Assembly (NCBI RefSeq): GCF_020616515.1 | Contig: NZ_CP085135.1 | Span: 2,604,001 to 2,668,000, forward strand | DNA: 64,000 nt | Direction of reading: 5' to 3' | Source of the DNA: Mesorhizobium sp. PAMC28654 | GTDB lineage: Bacteria > Pseudomonadota > Alphaproteobacteria > Rhizobiales > Rhizobiaceae | Shown: positions 8,707 through 22,119 of the stretch, one piece after another | Layout: every line of letters starts with the position of its first letter | Numbering within the stretch: position 1 is the first letter of the stretch | Position numbers and translations under genes: made by a program | Notes under the pieces: model-generated | Databases searched by the model: none | What the model was told of the DNA's origin: nothing | The model's input: only the letters and a program-made list of their open reading frames with translations

Positions 8707-8791
8707 TGTTCCCCGTCAGCACCTGTGTCCCAGATTTGAGGTTGTGAATTAAGGAGGGTTTTGATCTCGTCGTCACGACGAAGGAACCAAG

Positions 8792-9166
8792 ATGAGCCCT
8801 AAATCCTCAAGTGCCAAGAAGCCTGCCGAGCAGGTGGTAAAGGACATTCGCCGGGCGACCCGGCGGCATTTTTCAGCGGAAGACAAGATCCGGATCGTGC
8901 TGGACGGGCTGCGCGGCGAAGACAGCATCGCCGAGCTGTGCCGCAAGGAAGGGATCGCGCAGAGCCTGTATTACACCTGGTCCAAGGAGTTCATGGAGGC
9001 CGGCAAGCGCCGATTGGCGGGTGATACCGCTCGTGCTGCCACCAGCGACGAGGTCAAGGATTTGCGCCGGGAGGCCGGCGCGCTGAAGGAATGCGTCGCT
9101 GATCTGACACTGGAAAACCGTCTGCTCAAAAAAAGCATGATCGCGGATGGGGACGAGCAAGAATGA
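8792..9166 (+). CDS. IS-T transposase OrfA (copy 2)
   Basis: This reads identically to the OrfA of copy 1 (124 residues; HTH followed by a coiled-coil-like tail). Its stop overlaps the orfB start as ATGA, a layout suited to translational coupling. Confidence 0.8.
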   Translation: MSPKSSSAKKPAEQVVKDIRRATRRHFSAEDKIRIVLDGLRGEDSIAELCRKEGIAQSLYYTWSKEFMEAGKRRLAGDTARAATSDEVKDLRREAGALKECVADLTLENRLLKKSMIADGDEQE

Positions 9167-10144
9167 GATATCCCGCATCCGAAAAGCTCGAGATCATCAG
9201 GATCGTCGAGCAGTCACACCTGCCAACCCGCAAAACGCTGGACCGACTGGGCATCCCGCGCCGGACCTTCTATCGCTGGTATGACCGTTATGTCGAGGGC
9301 GGGCCTGAGGCGCTGCAGGATCGGCCCTCGGCGCCGAGCCGGGTGTGGAACCGCATCCCGCCTGCCATCCATGACCAGATCATCGAACTGGCGCTGGAGC
9401 AGTCCGAGCTCTCCCCGCGCGAACTGGCAGTACGGTTCACCGACGAGACGCGCTACTTCGTGTCAGAAGCCAGCGTTTACCGGCTCCTCAAGGCCTACGA
9501 TCTGATCACCAGCCCGGCCTATGTGGTGATCAAGGCGGCGAACGAGTTCCACACCAAGACGACGCGACCCAACGAGATGTGGCAGACGGACTTCACCTAC
9601 TTCAAGATCATCGGCTGGGGGATGGATGTACCTGTCGACCGTGCTCGACGATTACTCCCGCTACATCATCGCCTGGAAACTGTGCAGCACCATGCGGGCC
9701 GAGGACGTCACCGACACGCTGGACATGGCACTTACTGCCTCAGGGTGCGACCAGGCCCATGTGCACCACAAGCCTCGGCTGCTCAGCGATAATGGCCCCA
9801 GCTACATCGCCGGCGAACTGGCGGACTATATCCAGGACCAACGCATGAGCCATGTCCGGGGCGCTCCAATGCATCCCCAGACCCAAGGCAAGATCGAGCG
9901 CTGGCACCAGACCCTCAAAAACCGAATCCTCTTGGAGAACTACTTTCTGCCCGGCGACCTTGAGGCCCAGATCGCAGCCTTCGTCGAACATTACAACCAT
10001 CGACGCTACCACGAGAGCCTGGCCAACGTAACGCCAGCCGACGCCTACTTCGGCAGGGCCGCAGCCATTATCAAACAGCGAGAAAGGATCAAACGCCAAA
10101 CCATCCAACATCGGCGCTTGCAGCACCGCAAGATCGCCGCTTAA
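9163..10144 (+). pseudogene. IS-T transposase OrfB (copy 2), frameshifted
   Basis: The frame is correct from ATG 9163 through MWQTDFTYFKIIGWG. One extra base near 9620 (GGGGGATGG in place of GGGGCTGG) then shifts it. The C-terminal part, with LLSDNGPSY and GKIERWHQT, continues in another frame from 9626. The catalytic acids are thus split between two frames and the copy is probably inactive. Confidence 0.8.
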
Positions 10145-10748
10145 CATCAACCCCAAGATGAGGCCGACACTCCGCTAATCTGCGATCCAATCTGAGCCAA
10201 ATGATCTGACGACGGACAGTCGCTACCTTTGTCGAACTGCAGGCGGCAATGGGAGCGCTCGCCCAACATCAATACGATGTCGCGGTGTTGTCGGGCCGCC
10301 GACAAGAGCTGTTGTGGTGTGCTGCCGTCCGTGACGTTCGGCCTGAACTGCCGGTGTTGTTCGTTCTGCAGGACGGCGATTCAGACACAGTCGCGCGCGT
10401 AGTTGACTCTGGGGTCGACTGCCTTGAGGCGCCGTTCTTGGAGTCCGATCTAATAGCGCGTACTGGACTGCTGTTCCGGCTCGTCTGGCGACAGTACGGC
10501 CTGGCTATTCCAGATGGCGAAAGCGCTCTCCGCCTTGATCTGCGTCAGCCTCACGCTCATGTCAGAGGCCGCGAGATCGCGCTGACGGAGGTGGAATACC
10601 GGACGCTCTGGGTCTTGGCGCTAGGCCGCGGTGGCGTTTCGCGGTTCTGCGATATTGAGAGAAGCGTCTGGGGAGACTCGACTGAAGCACGTCGGATAGC
10701 CCCCATACGAGGGTGACGCGGCTTCCCAACCGCGCCGCCCCAATCACG

Positions 10749-11996
10749 TCAGAAGAGAATGCCGGTCTCCACCAACGCGCGAACCTGATCGCGTTGATTC
10801 AAATCGCGGCCAAAGCCATAGCCGGCTTCCAGACGGCCAATCTGCGTGTAGGACAACTCGCCGCGCGCAAAGAACACGCCCTTCTGGTAAGTCGGTGTGA
10901 CAGTCAGCGACCAGGCGTCGCTCCTTGCGCCGTAGAGCAAGTTCGTCGGCGTGCAGTTGGAGTCCATGCCGCAAACCCCACCGATCGTCTTGAGATATTC
11001 GGCACGCGCACCGAGCGACCATTCCTTGTTCAGCGCATACTTGACGAGAAGCGCACCGCCATAAGTGTCAGCCGAGCGGTTGATCCCGAGCCGGTCATCG
11101 CGCCCGACATGGCTGTATTGTAGATACGGCGTGAGCGTAAGCGGACCGCTGTTGTAGCTATAAATCAGATTGAAGATGTTGCTGTTATTCTGCGCTAGCG
11201 GCGTCGCTGTCGAAAACTTGTCGTTCCGCGACAGGCTGCCCGCACCCACAATGCTGATCGAATTCGACGAGTCGATCGCATAGGATAGCGTGCTCGAGAA
11301 CCAGTTCAGTTTGCCCGAATAATAGCCGTCGTTTAGCGATACCGCAGCGCTGAGTGGACCGTGCGCATAGTTGATCTGTACCCCACGACTAATTGCCGGC
11401 TCCTGGTTCCAAAGCAGTCCGCGCTCAATGTTGATATTCTGGAAAGTAAAGGTCGACTCCGCACCCACCATGGTCGGCAGAAGACCAACCATGACCGACA
11501 GTTCCGGCGAGATCATCGCCTTGGCATAGGCTACCGGAACGGGTCCGAATAACTGGTCTGTCGCCTTTGTCGCTTGCAGATAAGACGAGCCCAGTGACGG
11601 CAATGAATAGGCGCCAGCCTGAACGTAGAACTGCAACGGTCCCTGTGTTGTCTGGATCTCGATTTGGGCATTGCTCAAATCCACAAACCCATCACGGTTA
11701 CCAATGCCACCTGCGTCCGTTGCATGGCTCTGGAGCACGCCGATCCCGCTGATCTGACCGGTGACCGAAACCGACCCAAACGGCCCCGCGTCAACCGACA
11801 GCGGATTAGGATTCGGCACGAGCGGACCAGAAAAGCTCGGGGCGGGAAGAGGGTCTGCGTGGGCCACTCCAACACCGAAGAGGACGCTACAGCCGCCAAG
11901 CAGCAGGAGAGATCGCAGGGCGCCTGTACCGGGTCGACTACGTGCAGTACGCTCCAAAACACGCTGCGTATGTAACGACGGCGACTGAATTATCAT
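10749..11996 (-). CDS. Outer-membrane beta-barrel porin (BBP2/OmpL-like)
   Basis: This 415-residue outer-membrane protein has a type I signal peptide ending VAHA before DPLP. Alternating amphipathic strands follow, with family-typical parts VGLLPTMVGAESTFTFQNIN and IERGLLWNQEPAISRGVQI, and the C-terminal residue is Phe, as expected for barrel assembly. ATG 11996 is chosen over the upstream ATG 12032 because GGGAG lies at good distance and the signal peptide then has normal length. It would let small solutes pass the outer membrane; the substrate is unknown. It converges with the split response regulator. The gene itself appears intact. Confidence 0.75.
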   Translation of the reverse strand: MIIQSPSLHTQRVLERTARSRPGTGALRSLLLLGGCSVLFGVGVAHADPLPAPSFSGPLVPNPNPLSVDAGPFGSVSVTGQISGIGVLQSHATDAGGIGNRDGFVDLSNAQIEIQTTQGPLQFYVQAGAYSLPSLGSSYLQATKATDQLFGPVPVAYAKAMISPELSVMVGLLPTMVGAESTFTFQNINIERGLLWNQEPAISRGVQINYAHGPLSAAVSLNDGYYSGKLNWFSSTLSYAIDSSNSISIVGAGSLSRNDKFSTATPLAQNNSNIFNLIYSYNSGPLTLTPYLQYSHVGRDDRLGINRSADTYGGALLVKYALNKEWSLGARAEYLKTIGGVCGMDSNCTPTNLLYGARSDAWSLTVTPTYQKGVFFARGELSYTQIGRLEAGYGFGRDLNQRDQVRALVETGILF

Positions 11997-12045
11997 GGGT
12001 GCACTCCCTGCTTTGAAGGTCAATGCACGCAATCAGTAAGAGTGA

Positions 12046-12085
12046 ATGCGTAAAATCGGCGTCTTATCTTCTGACGATGCGTAAA
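12046..12085. promoter_or_regulatory. Direct repeats upstream of the porin gene
   Basis: ATGCGTAAA occurs at 12046-12054 and 12077-12085, 31 bp apart (three helical turns), in the 226-bp region between the porin start and IS-T copy 3. A related TGTGTAAG follows at about 12090. Spaced direct repeats are typical binding sites for OmpR-type regulators, but no link is proven. Confidence 0.3.
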
Positions 12086-12307
12086 GATTGTGTAAGAATG
12101 GCAGCCATTAGAAATTGTGTAGACACAGGCCTTGCAGCCGCAACCATCCTCATATGCTCTCAATATGCGAGCAAATGACGATCACAGACGAAGAAAAATA
12201 TTCCGCTAGGTAAGTTAGCTTCTGTTCCCCGTCAGCACCTGTGTCCCAGATTTGAGGTTGTGAATTAAGGAGGGTTTTGATCTCGTCGTCACGACGAAGG
12301 AACCAAG

Positions 12308-12682
12308 ATGAGCCCTAAATCCTCAAGTGCCAAGAAGCCTGCCGAGCAGGTGGTAAAGGACATTCGCCGGGCGACCCGGCGGCATTTTTCAGCGGAAGAC
12401 AAGATCCGGATCGTGCTGGACGGGCTGCGCGGCGAAGACAGCATCGCCGAGCTGTGCCGCAAGGAAGGGATCGCGCAGAGCCTGTATTACACCTGGTCCA
12501 AGGAGTTCATGGAGGCCGGCAAGCGCCGATTGGCGGGTGATACCGCTCGTGCTGCCACCAGCGACGAGGTCAAGGATTTGCGCCGGGAGGCCGGCGCGCT
12601 GAAGGAATGCGTCGCTGATCTGACACTGGAAAACCGTCTGCTCAAAAAAAGCATGATCGCGGATGGGGACGAGCAAGAATGA
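12308..12682 (+). CDS. IS-T transposase OrfA (copy 3)
   Basis: This is the same 124-residue HTH protein as in the other copies and is intact, although its element is truncated. It could still act in trans on other copies' ends or interfere with them. Confidence 0.75.
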   Translation: MSPKSSSAKKPAEQVVKDIRRATRRHFSAEDKIRIVLDGLRGEDSIAELCRKEGIAQSLYYTWSKEFMEAGKRRLAGDTARAATSDEVKDLRREAGALKECVADLTLENRLLKKSMIADGDEQE

Positions 12683-13151
12683 GATATCCCGCATCCGAAA
12701 AGCTCGAGATCATCAGGATCGTCGAGCAGTCACACCTGCCAACCCGCAAAACGCTGGACCGACTGGGCATCCCGCGCCGGACCTTCTATCGCTGGTATGA
12801 CCGTTATGTCGAGGGCGGGCCTGAGGCGCTGCAGGATCGGCCCTCGGCGCCGAGCCGGGTGTGGAACCGCATCCCGCCTGCCATCCATGACCAGATCATC
12901 GAACTGGCGCTGGAGCAGTCCGAGCTCTCCCCGCGCGAACTGGCAGTACGGTTCACCGACGAGACGCGCTACTTCGTGTCAGAAGCCAGCGTTTACCGGC
13001 TCCTCAAGGCCTACGATCTGATCACCAGCCCGGCCTATGTGGTGATCAAGGCGGCGAACGAGTTCCACACCAAGACGACGCGACCCAACGAGATGTGGCA
13101 GACGGACTTCACCTACTTCAAGATCATCGGCTGGGGCTGGATGTACCTGTC
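12679..13151 (+). pseudogene. IS-T transposase OrfB (copy 3), 3' truncated
   Basis: The frame is intact from ATG 12679 to IIGWGWMYLS, where IS3-B starts; translation would run on to a stop at 13183-13185. The first catalytic Asp (WQTDF) is kept, and the second and third acidic residues are lost. This copy lacks the frameshifts seen in copies 1 and 2. Confidence 0.8.
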
Positions 13152-13315
13152 TGGCCTGCTGCCGGTTTTTCGGACACCCGGTTAAGCTAGCATAGCTTGC
13201 TCCTCGAACTCGTTGGGGCTGAGATAGCCCAGCGTCGAGTGCCTTCGCCGAGGGTTATAGAAGCATTTGCGCGGCGACAAACAAGGTGAGACTCAGCGTC
13301 AATCAGGATGAGACT

Positions 13316-13376
13316 CGGCGGCGGGGGTGTGACGAAGGGAGGGCGTAGCCCGACCGGAGTTACACCCCCGCCGCCG
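13316..13376. other. Perfect 15-bp inverted repeat ahead of istA
   Basis: CGGCGGCGGGGGTGT at 13316-13330 is exactly complementary to 13362-13376, with a 31-base loop. It lies between the left IS21 end and istA. It could block transcription entering from outside or fold the leader of the istA mRNA. Confidence 0.5.
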
Positions 13377-13417
13377 CGCAATTTTTCAGCGTCTTATGAT
13401 CGCGGTCGGCCCGGTAG

Positions 13418-15855
<2,438 letters not shown>

Positions 15856-16682
15856 GAATCTCATCCAGATCGCCGCTCACGTCTCATCCAGATCGTCGCG
15901 CTATAAGCATTCGATGTAATCGAACACATCTGCCTTGGCGTGATCCCTCGTCCTGTAGACCTTGCGGGCTGTCCGCTCGGTTTTGAGCGACGAGAAGAAG
16001 CTCTCCATCGCAGCATTGTCCCAGACGTTGCCGGACCGGCTCATCGAGCAGGTAATGCCGTGATCGGCCATCAGGCGCTGGAACTGCTCGCTCGTATATT
16101 GCGACCCCTGGTCCGAATGATGGAGCAGGCTGTCTGGCTTGCCTCGGCGCCAGATCGCCATGATTAGGGCGTCGGTGACGAGTTGGGCCGTCATCTCGGC
16201 CTTCATCGCCCAGCCGACGACACGCCTGGAGAACAGGTCGACGACCGCCGCAACATAGAGCCATCCTTCGGCGGTCCAGATGTAGGTGAAGTCGGCAATC
16301 CACTTCTGGTTCGGAGCAGCAGCTTCGAAGGCGCGATCAAGGAGATTGTCCGACACGGCGGCTCGCTCGCCAGTGTCCTTCGGTAGCCCGCGGCGCCGAG
16401 GCCGGGCACGCAAGCCGTTCTCCCGCATGAGCCTCTCGACGCGATGAAGACCGCAGGAGACTCCCTCAGCCAAGACGTCGTGCCAGACGCGACGGGCGCC
16501 ATAGGTGCGGTCGCTGCTCTTGAAGCTCCGGTCGATCCTGGGAACGAGCATCTCGTCGTGCTGGGACCGGGCGCTGGGGCTGCGGTTGAGCCAGGCATGG
16601 AAGCCTGAGCGCGACACATCCAGCGCATTGCACAGCCATGCCACCGGCCAGATCGAACGGTGCTTCGCGATAAAGGCGAACC

Positions 16683-16979
16683 TCATATCGCATCCCTCGC
16701 GAAGTAGGCTGCGGCCTTTTTTAGGATGTCGCGCTCCGCCTTCAGCTTAGTAACTTCCCGACGCAGCCGGTCAATCTCCTGCTGCTCAGGCTTCATTTGA
16801 CCATGGCCGGGAAAGGCATGCTGCGGGTCAGCGCTCGTCTCGCGGACCCACTTGCGCAGCACATTCTCATGGAGATCCAAATCACGGGCCGCCTGCGCCA
16901 CCGCAACGCCCCGATCCTTCACCAATCTCACCGCCTCAAGCTTGAACTCGCGGCTGAACTTCCTTCTCTGCATTCCCAC
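16683..16979 (-). CDS. IS3-B transposase OrfA
   Basis: This 98-residue protein has an HTH_Tnp_1 motif (FSREFKLEAVRLVKDRGVAV) and a C-terminal zipper (IDRLRREVTKLKAERDILKK). Its end overlaps the start of orfB by four bases, the usual IS3 frameshift layout. It is intact. Confidence 0.85.
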   Translation of the reverse strand: MGMQRRKFSREFKLEAVRLVKDRGVAVAQAARDLDLHENVLRKWVRETSADPQHAFPGHGQMKPEQQEIDRLRREVTKLKAERDILKKAAAYFARDAI

Positions 16980-17034
16980 TCTCCAGTTCCGTTAAACACC
17001 TTATCTCGGTGTCCACGAAACCGGCAGCAGGCCA

Positions 17035-17956
17035 TTTCTCGCTGTTTGATAATGGCTGCGGCCCTGCCGAAGTAGGCGTCGGCTGGCGTTACGTTGGCCA
17101 GGCTCTCGTGGTAGCGTCGATGGTTGTAATGTTCGACGAAGGCTGCGATCTGGGCCTCAAGGTCGCCGGGCAGAAAGTAGTTCTCCAAGAGGATTCGGTT
17201 TTTGAGGGTCTGGTGCCAGCGCTCGATCTTGCCTTGGGTCTGGGGATGCATTGGAGCGCCCCGGACATGGCTCATGCGTTGGTCCTGGATATAGTCCGCC
17301 AGTTCGCCGGCGATGTAGCTGGGGCCATTATCGCTGAGCAGCCGAGGCTTGTGGTGCACATGGGCCTGGTCGCACCCTGAGGCAGTAAGTGCCATGTCCA
17401 GCGTGTCGGTGACGTCCTCGGCCCGCATGGTGCTGCACAGTTTCCAGGCGATGATGTAGCGGGAGTAATCGTCGAGCACGGTCGACAGGTACATCCAGCC
17501 CCAGCCGATGATCTTGAAGTAGGTGAAGTCCGTCTGCCACATCTCGTTGGGTCGCGTCGTCTTGGTGTGGAACTCGTTCGCCGCCTTGATCACCACATAG
17601 GCCGGGCTGGTGATCAGATCGTAGGCCTTGAGGAGCCGGTAAACGCTGGCTTCTGACACGAAGTAGCGCGTCTCGTCGGTGAACCGTACTGCCAGTTCGC
17701 GCGGGGAGAGCTCGGACTGCTCCAGCGCCAGTTCGATGATCTGGTCATGGATGGCAGGCGGGATGCGGTTCCACACCCGGCTCGGCGCCGAGGGCCGATC
17801 CTGCAGCGCCTCAGGCCCGCCCTCGACATAACGGTCATACCAGCGATAGAAGGTCCGGCGCGGGATGCCCAGTCGGTCCAGCGTTTTGCGGGTTGGCAGG
17901 TGTGACTGCTCGACGATCCTGATGATCTCGAGCTTTTCGGATGCGGGATATCTCAT
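17035..17956 (-). pseudogene. IS-T transposase OrfB (copy 4), C-terminus lost
   Basis: The frame is intact from ATG 17956 to AAIIKQRE and includes all three catalytic acidic positions (WQTDF, SDNGPSY, GKIERWHQ). About 20 C-terminal residues are replaced by translation into IS3-B, running to a stop near 16928. It is the least damaged OrfB in the window, but its element lacks the 3' terminal repeat. Confidence 0.8.
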
Positions 17957-18327
17957 TCTTGCTCGTCCCCATCCGCGATCATGCTTTTTTTGAGCAGACG
18001 GTTTTCCAGTGTCAGATCAGCGACGCATTCCTTCAGCGCGCCGGCCTCCCGGCGCAAATCCTTGACCTCGTCGCTGGTGGCAGCACGAGCGGTATCACCC
18101 GCCAATCGGCGCTTGCCGGCCTCCATGAACTCCTTGGACCAGGTGTAATACAGGCTCTGCGCGATCCCTTCCTTGCGGCACAGCTCGGCGATGCTGTCTT
18201 CGCCGCGCAGCCCGTCCAGCACGATCCGGATCTTGTCTTCCGCTGAAAAATGCCGCCGGGTCGCCCGGCGAATGTCCTTTACCACCTGCTCGGCAGGCTT
18301 CTTGGCACTTGAGGATTTAGGGCTCAT
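17953..18327 (-). CDS. IS-T transposase OrfA (copy 4)
   Basis: This 124-residue protein is the same as in copies 1 to 3 and is intact. Its gene is read away from the integrase, and orfB follows with the ATGA overlap. Confidence 0.8.
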   Translation of the reverse strand: MSPKSSSAKKPAEQVVKDIRRATRRHFSAEDKIRIVLDGLRGEDSIAELCRKEGIAQSLYYTWSKEFMEAGKRRLAGDTARAATSDEVKDLRREAGALKECVADLTLENRLLKKSMIADGDEQE

Positions 18328-18412
18328 CTTGGTTCCTTCGTCGTGACGACGAGATCAAAACCCTCCTTAATTCACAACCTCAAATCTGGGACACAGGTGC
18401 TGACGGGGAACA

Positions 18413-19540
18413 ATACTCGGCCTTGTTGTAGACTCCGCGTGAGGAACGGCCGTCCTCGTGCGCCAGGCACTTTTCGATCCAATCACTGTTGAAGCCAAGT
18501 TCGTTGAGCAGTGTGGATCCGGTCCGACGAAGATCGTGGACCGTGAACGGCTCCAGGGGCAGCCCCTCCTTCATTGCCCTTTCGACAACGGAGTAGGTCA
18601 CGCGGTTGAAGGTCGCGCGGGACATTGGCGCGTCCGCGTCGTAGCGCGATGGCAGAAGGTACTTTGAGTTCCCCGCACACGTCTTCAGCGCGATCATGAT
18701 GTCGAGCACCTGGCTGGACAGGTAGACGTTATGCGCCTTGGAGCGCTTCATTCTCTCCTTTGGAATGGTCCACACGGCGTTCTCGAAATCAACTTCATCC
18801 CAGATCGCGTCCTGCAGTTCGCTCTTGCGCACCATCGTCAGGAGGTAAAGCCGCATCCCGAGGCGGATCGTGGGTAAGGTCGCGACATGCTCGAGCTGCT
18901 TGAGCATCACCCGGATTTCGGATGGCGATAGAGACCGGTCTCTCGGTGCGAATGTAGCGATCGAAGATGGGCCGACATCGTCGGCCGGATTGGCAAGCTT
19001 CTCGCCGTGCAGGATCGCGAATCCATAAATCTGCTTGAGAATATCCCGCACATGGATGGCCGTCGCCGGCGCACCGCGAGCGACGATAGCAGCGCAATGC
19101 GCCCGCAGATCGTTCGGCGTGATCTCGGTTAGGAGCCGATTGCGCCATGTCGGGAGAAGTTCGCGCTCAAAGATCGAGCGACGCATCGCGCGGGTGCTGT
19201 CAGCCATAGGTGCCGCGGTGAGCCACTTTTCTCCGAACTCACCGAAGCTTTTGGCCTCCTTCAGGCGCCGTTTTTCGCGTTGCTTTTCGATCGCTGGAGA
19301 GATGCCTTCACCAATGGCGCGCTTGGCGTCGATGCACTTCTCCCGCGCTCGGGCGAGAGACAAGCCGGCGGGACCATATTTGCCAAGGTGCACGGTCTCC
19401 CGACGCCCGTTCAGACGATAATCCAATCGAAACGAGAGACCGCCGGTTGGCGTGACGTGGACGTACATTCCGTCCCGGTCTGCCACCTTATACGGTTTAT
19501 CCTTTGATTTCAGAGCCTTGATGGCAAGGTCCGTCAACAT
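18413..19540 (-). pseudogene. intG: P4-type tyrosine integrase next to guaA (IntG-like), C-terminal tail cut by an IS
   Basis: About 376 codons remain. They show an N-terminal DUF4102-type arm-binding domain (MYVHVTPTGGLSFRLDYRLN), a SAM-like core-binding domain and the catalytic domain with Arg in LLTMVRKSEL, HDLRRTGSTLL, and AHEDGRSSRGVYNKAEY holding the likely His and Tyr. The sequence after EY is IS-T copy 4, adding ten foreign residues, so roughly 25-35 terminal residues are lost. Integrases of this type beside guaA in Mesorhizobium (IntG) recombine at the guaA 3' end. The gene symbol rests on position and type, not on an alignment. Activity is doubtful but not excluded, since the catalytic residues remain. 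Confidence 0.7.
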
Positions 19541-19556
19541 TCCACGCCTCCTTCCA

Positions 19557-19668
19557 AAAATACCGTCATGGCATTTCAGAGGCCCACATCTATGGAAAAC
19601 GATTTATTTCCAATGACTTAGACGAATAAAAATACCGTCACGAGCCCTTATGACCCTGACGGTACTTT
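19557..19668. repeat. Three copies of AAAATACCGTCA between the integrase and guaA
   Basis: AAAATACCGTCA occurs at 19557-19568 and 19629-19640, and an inverted copy with one change (TGACGGTACTTT) at 19657-19668. They lie just upstream of the integrase start and before the guaA end. This is where arm-type integrase or excisionase sites of an attachment region are expected. The 291-bp gap holds no gene. Confidence 0.5.
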
Positions 19669-19831
19669 CAAAATCCGAGTTGGGCAATAGTCCGGACACC
19701 GTCAGCCAGCACGTCAGAGCCGAACTCTGGGCCCCGATTGCTGTCGATAGATACTGTTCATATTTTTATTTGTTATCAGTATGTTATGTCGTATTTTGGC
19801 GTAGTGTCGGATACCCCCGGATGGGCAAAAA

Positions 19832-21394
<1,563 letters not shown>

Positions 21395-21449
21395 GGCGAG
21401 CGTTTAGAGAAAGAAACGAGTCGACGCAATGGGTTGCGAGGCGTGTCCT

Positions 21450-22115
21450 TCAATCGGATCCTACGTCTTCCTGCGATAGCTCAAGCCGAAGCGCGCCCGA
21501 TGCGATCGCCTGGTCGAGCCGCATGACCGCGTCAGCCAGCTTCTCGTCGATGACGTGCAGATATTCGGTCCAGTCGCCGACATGCCTGAGATCAGCCGCG
21601 CCGTCGGAGATGCCGCGCAACCCAACCAGCGGGATATCGAACAACTGGCAGGCGCGCAGGCAAGCAAAGGTTTCCATGTCGACCATGTCGGCGCCAATTG
21701 CGTCACAGGCGGCGCCGGTGATGATGGCGCCACCCGTCGACAGCGTCGCCTCCCTGATGCCTGGAATGCGCAACGTCAGCGGCACGGTCACCGGCAAGTC
21801 GAGGAACGGCGTTGCTCCCTTTTCAAAGCCCAACGGCGAGGCATCCATGTCGCGGTAGCTGACCGAGACCGCCTGGTAGATTTCGGTCTGCTCAAGGGTC
21901 CGGCTGCCCGCCGAACCGAGCGATACAACCAGGTCGGGCAATTCCTTCCGAGATTTCATCCGGGACAGCTGCGCGCCGAGCCTGACGCCGGCCTCGACCG
22001 GCCCGACGCCGGTCATGAAAGGCGCGAACAATTGCTTCAGATGCGGGCCGTATTCGGCCTCGGCAGCCATGGCGAAGAGGATATCCTTGCCGCCGATTCG
22101 TATCGCCCTACCCAT
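21450..22115 (-). CDS. 5'-methylthioadenosine/S-adenosylhomocysteine nucleosidase-like protein
   Basis: This 221-residue protein of the nucleoside phosphorylase fold begins with DILFAMAAEAEYGPHL and has the glycine-rich LVVSLGSAGS. The substrate-binding signature MVDMETFACLRAC lies near residue 143, followed by GLRGISDGA with the catalytic Asp. Such enzymes cleave adenine from methylthioadenosine or S-adenosylhomocysteine. It starts four bases from the end of the thioesterase gene and runs toward guaA, so the three genes may form a purine-related operon. The exact substrate is uncertain. Confidence 0.8.
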   Translation of the reverse strand: MGRAIRIGGKDILFAMAAEAEYGPHLKQLFAPFMTGVGPVEAGVRLGAQLSRMKSRKELPDLVVSLGSAGSRTLEQTEIYQAVSVSYRDMDASPLGFEKGATPFLDLPVTVPLTLRIPGIREATLSTGGAIITGAACDAIGADMVDMETFACLRACQLFDIPLVGLRGISDGAADLRHVGDWTEYLHVIDEKLADAVMRLDQAIASGALRLELSQEDVGSD

Positions 22116-22119
22116 AGAG

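Larger units (their letters stand above)
8707..10218 (+). mobile_element. IS-T copy 2, inserted in a response regulator gene
   Basis: The 1512-bp copy has the same ends as copy 1 and exact 9-bp flanking repeats. It holds an intact orfA and an orfB with a frameshift different from that of copy 1. Outside those indels it looks nearly identical to copy 1, so the copies spread recently. Confidence 0.9.
8446..10716 (+). pseudogene. OmpR-like response regulator split by IS-T copy 2
   Basis: Removing the IS (8707-10218) and one copy of the 9-bp repeat restores one frame of about 249 residues. The N-terminal part is receiver-like (PVIAPDAGSRRYIARTLQRA, YDVAVLSGRR, LEAPFLESDL). The C-terminal part is an OmpR-type winged helix (IALTEVEYRTLWVLALG). 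The receiver looks degenerate: the position of the phosphorylated Asp reads Ser in VAVLSG, and the usual Lys before Pro-Phe is Ala. A convergent porin gene ends 32 bp after the stop, which suggests a former regulator and target pair. Each half alone is unlikely to work. Confidence 0.75.
12223..13151 (+). mobile_element. IS-T copy 3, 3' truncated by IS3-B
   Basis: The first 929 bp of the IS are present, from TGTTCCCC to CCTGTC within orfB. The right end of an IS3-type element then begins (TGGCCTGCTGCC). The left flank is the upstream region of the porin gene. The missing 3' part is not found on the other side of the IS3 element, where an inverted fourth copy lies instead. Confidence 0.85.
17035..18412 (-). 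mobile_element. IS-T copy 4, inverted, 3' truncated by IS3-B
   Basis: Read on the minus strand, it begins TGTTCCCC at 18412, inside the integrase gene, and ends after AACAGCGAGAAA at 17035, where IS3-B begins. About 130 bp of the 3' end are missing. It faces copy 3 across IS3-B, so the two copies form an inverted pair with unequal lengths. Confidence 0.85.

Noticed and set aside
8465..8752. Plus-strand frame ending inside IS-T copy 2
   Set aside because: The alternative frame in the same DNA joins across the IS to give a proper response regulator, so this one is a shadow.
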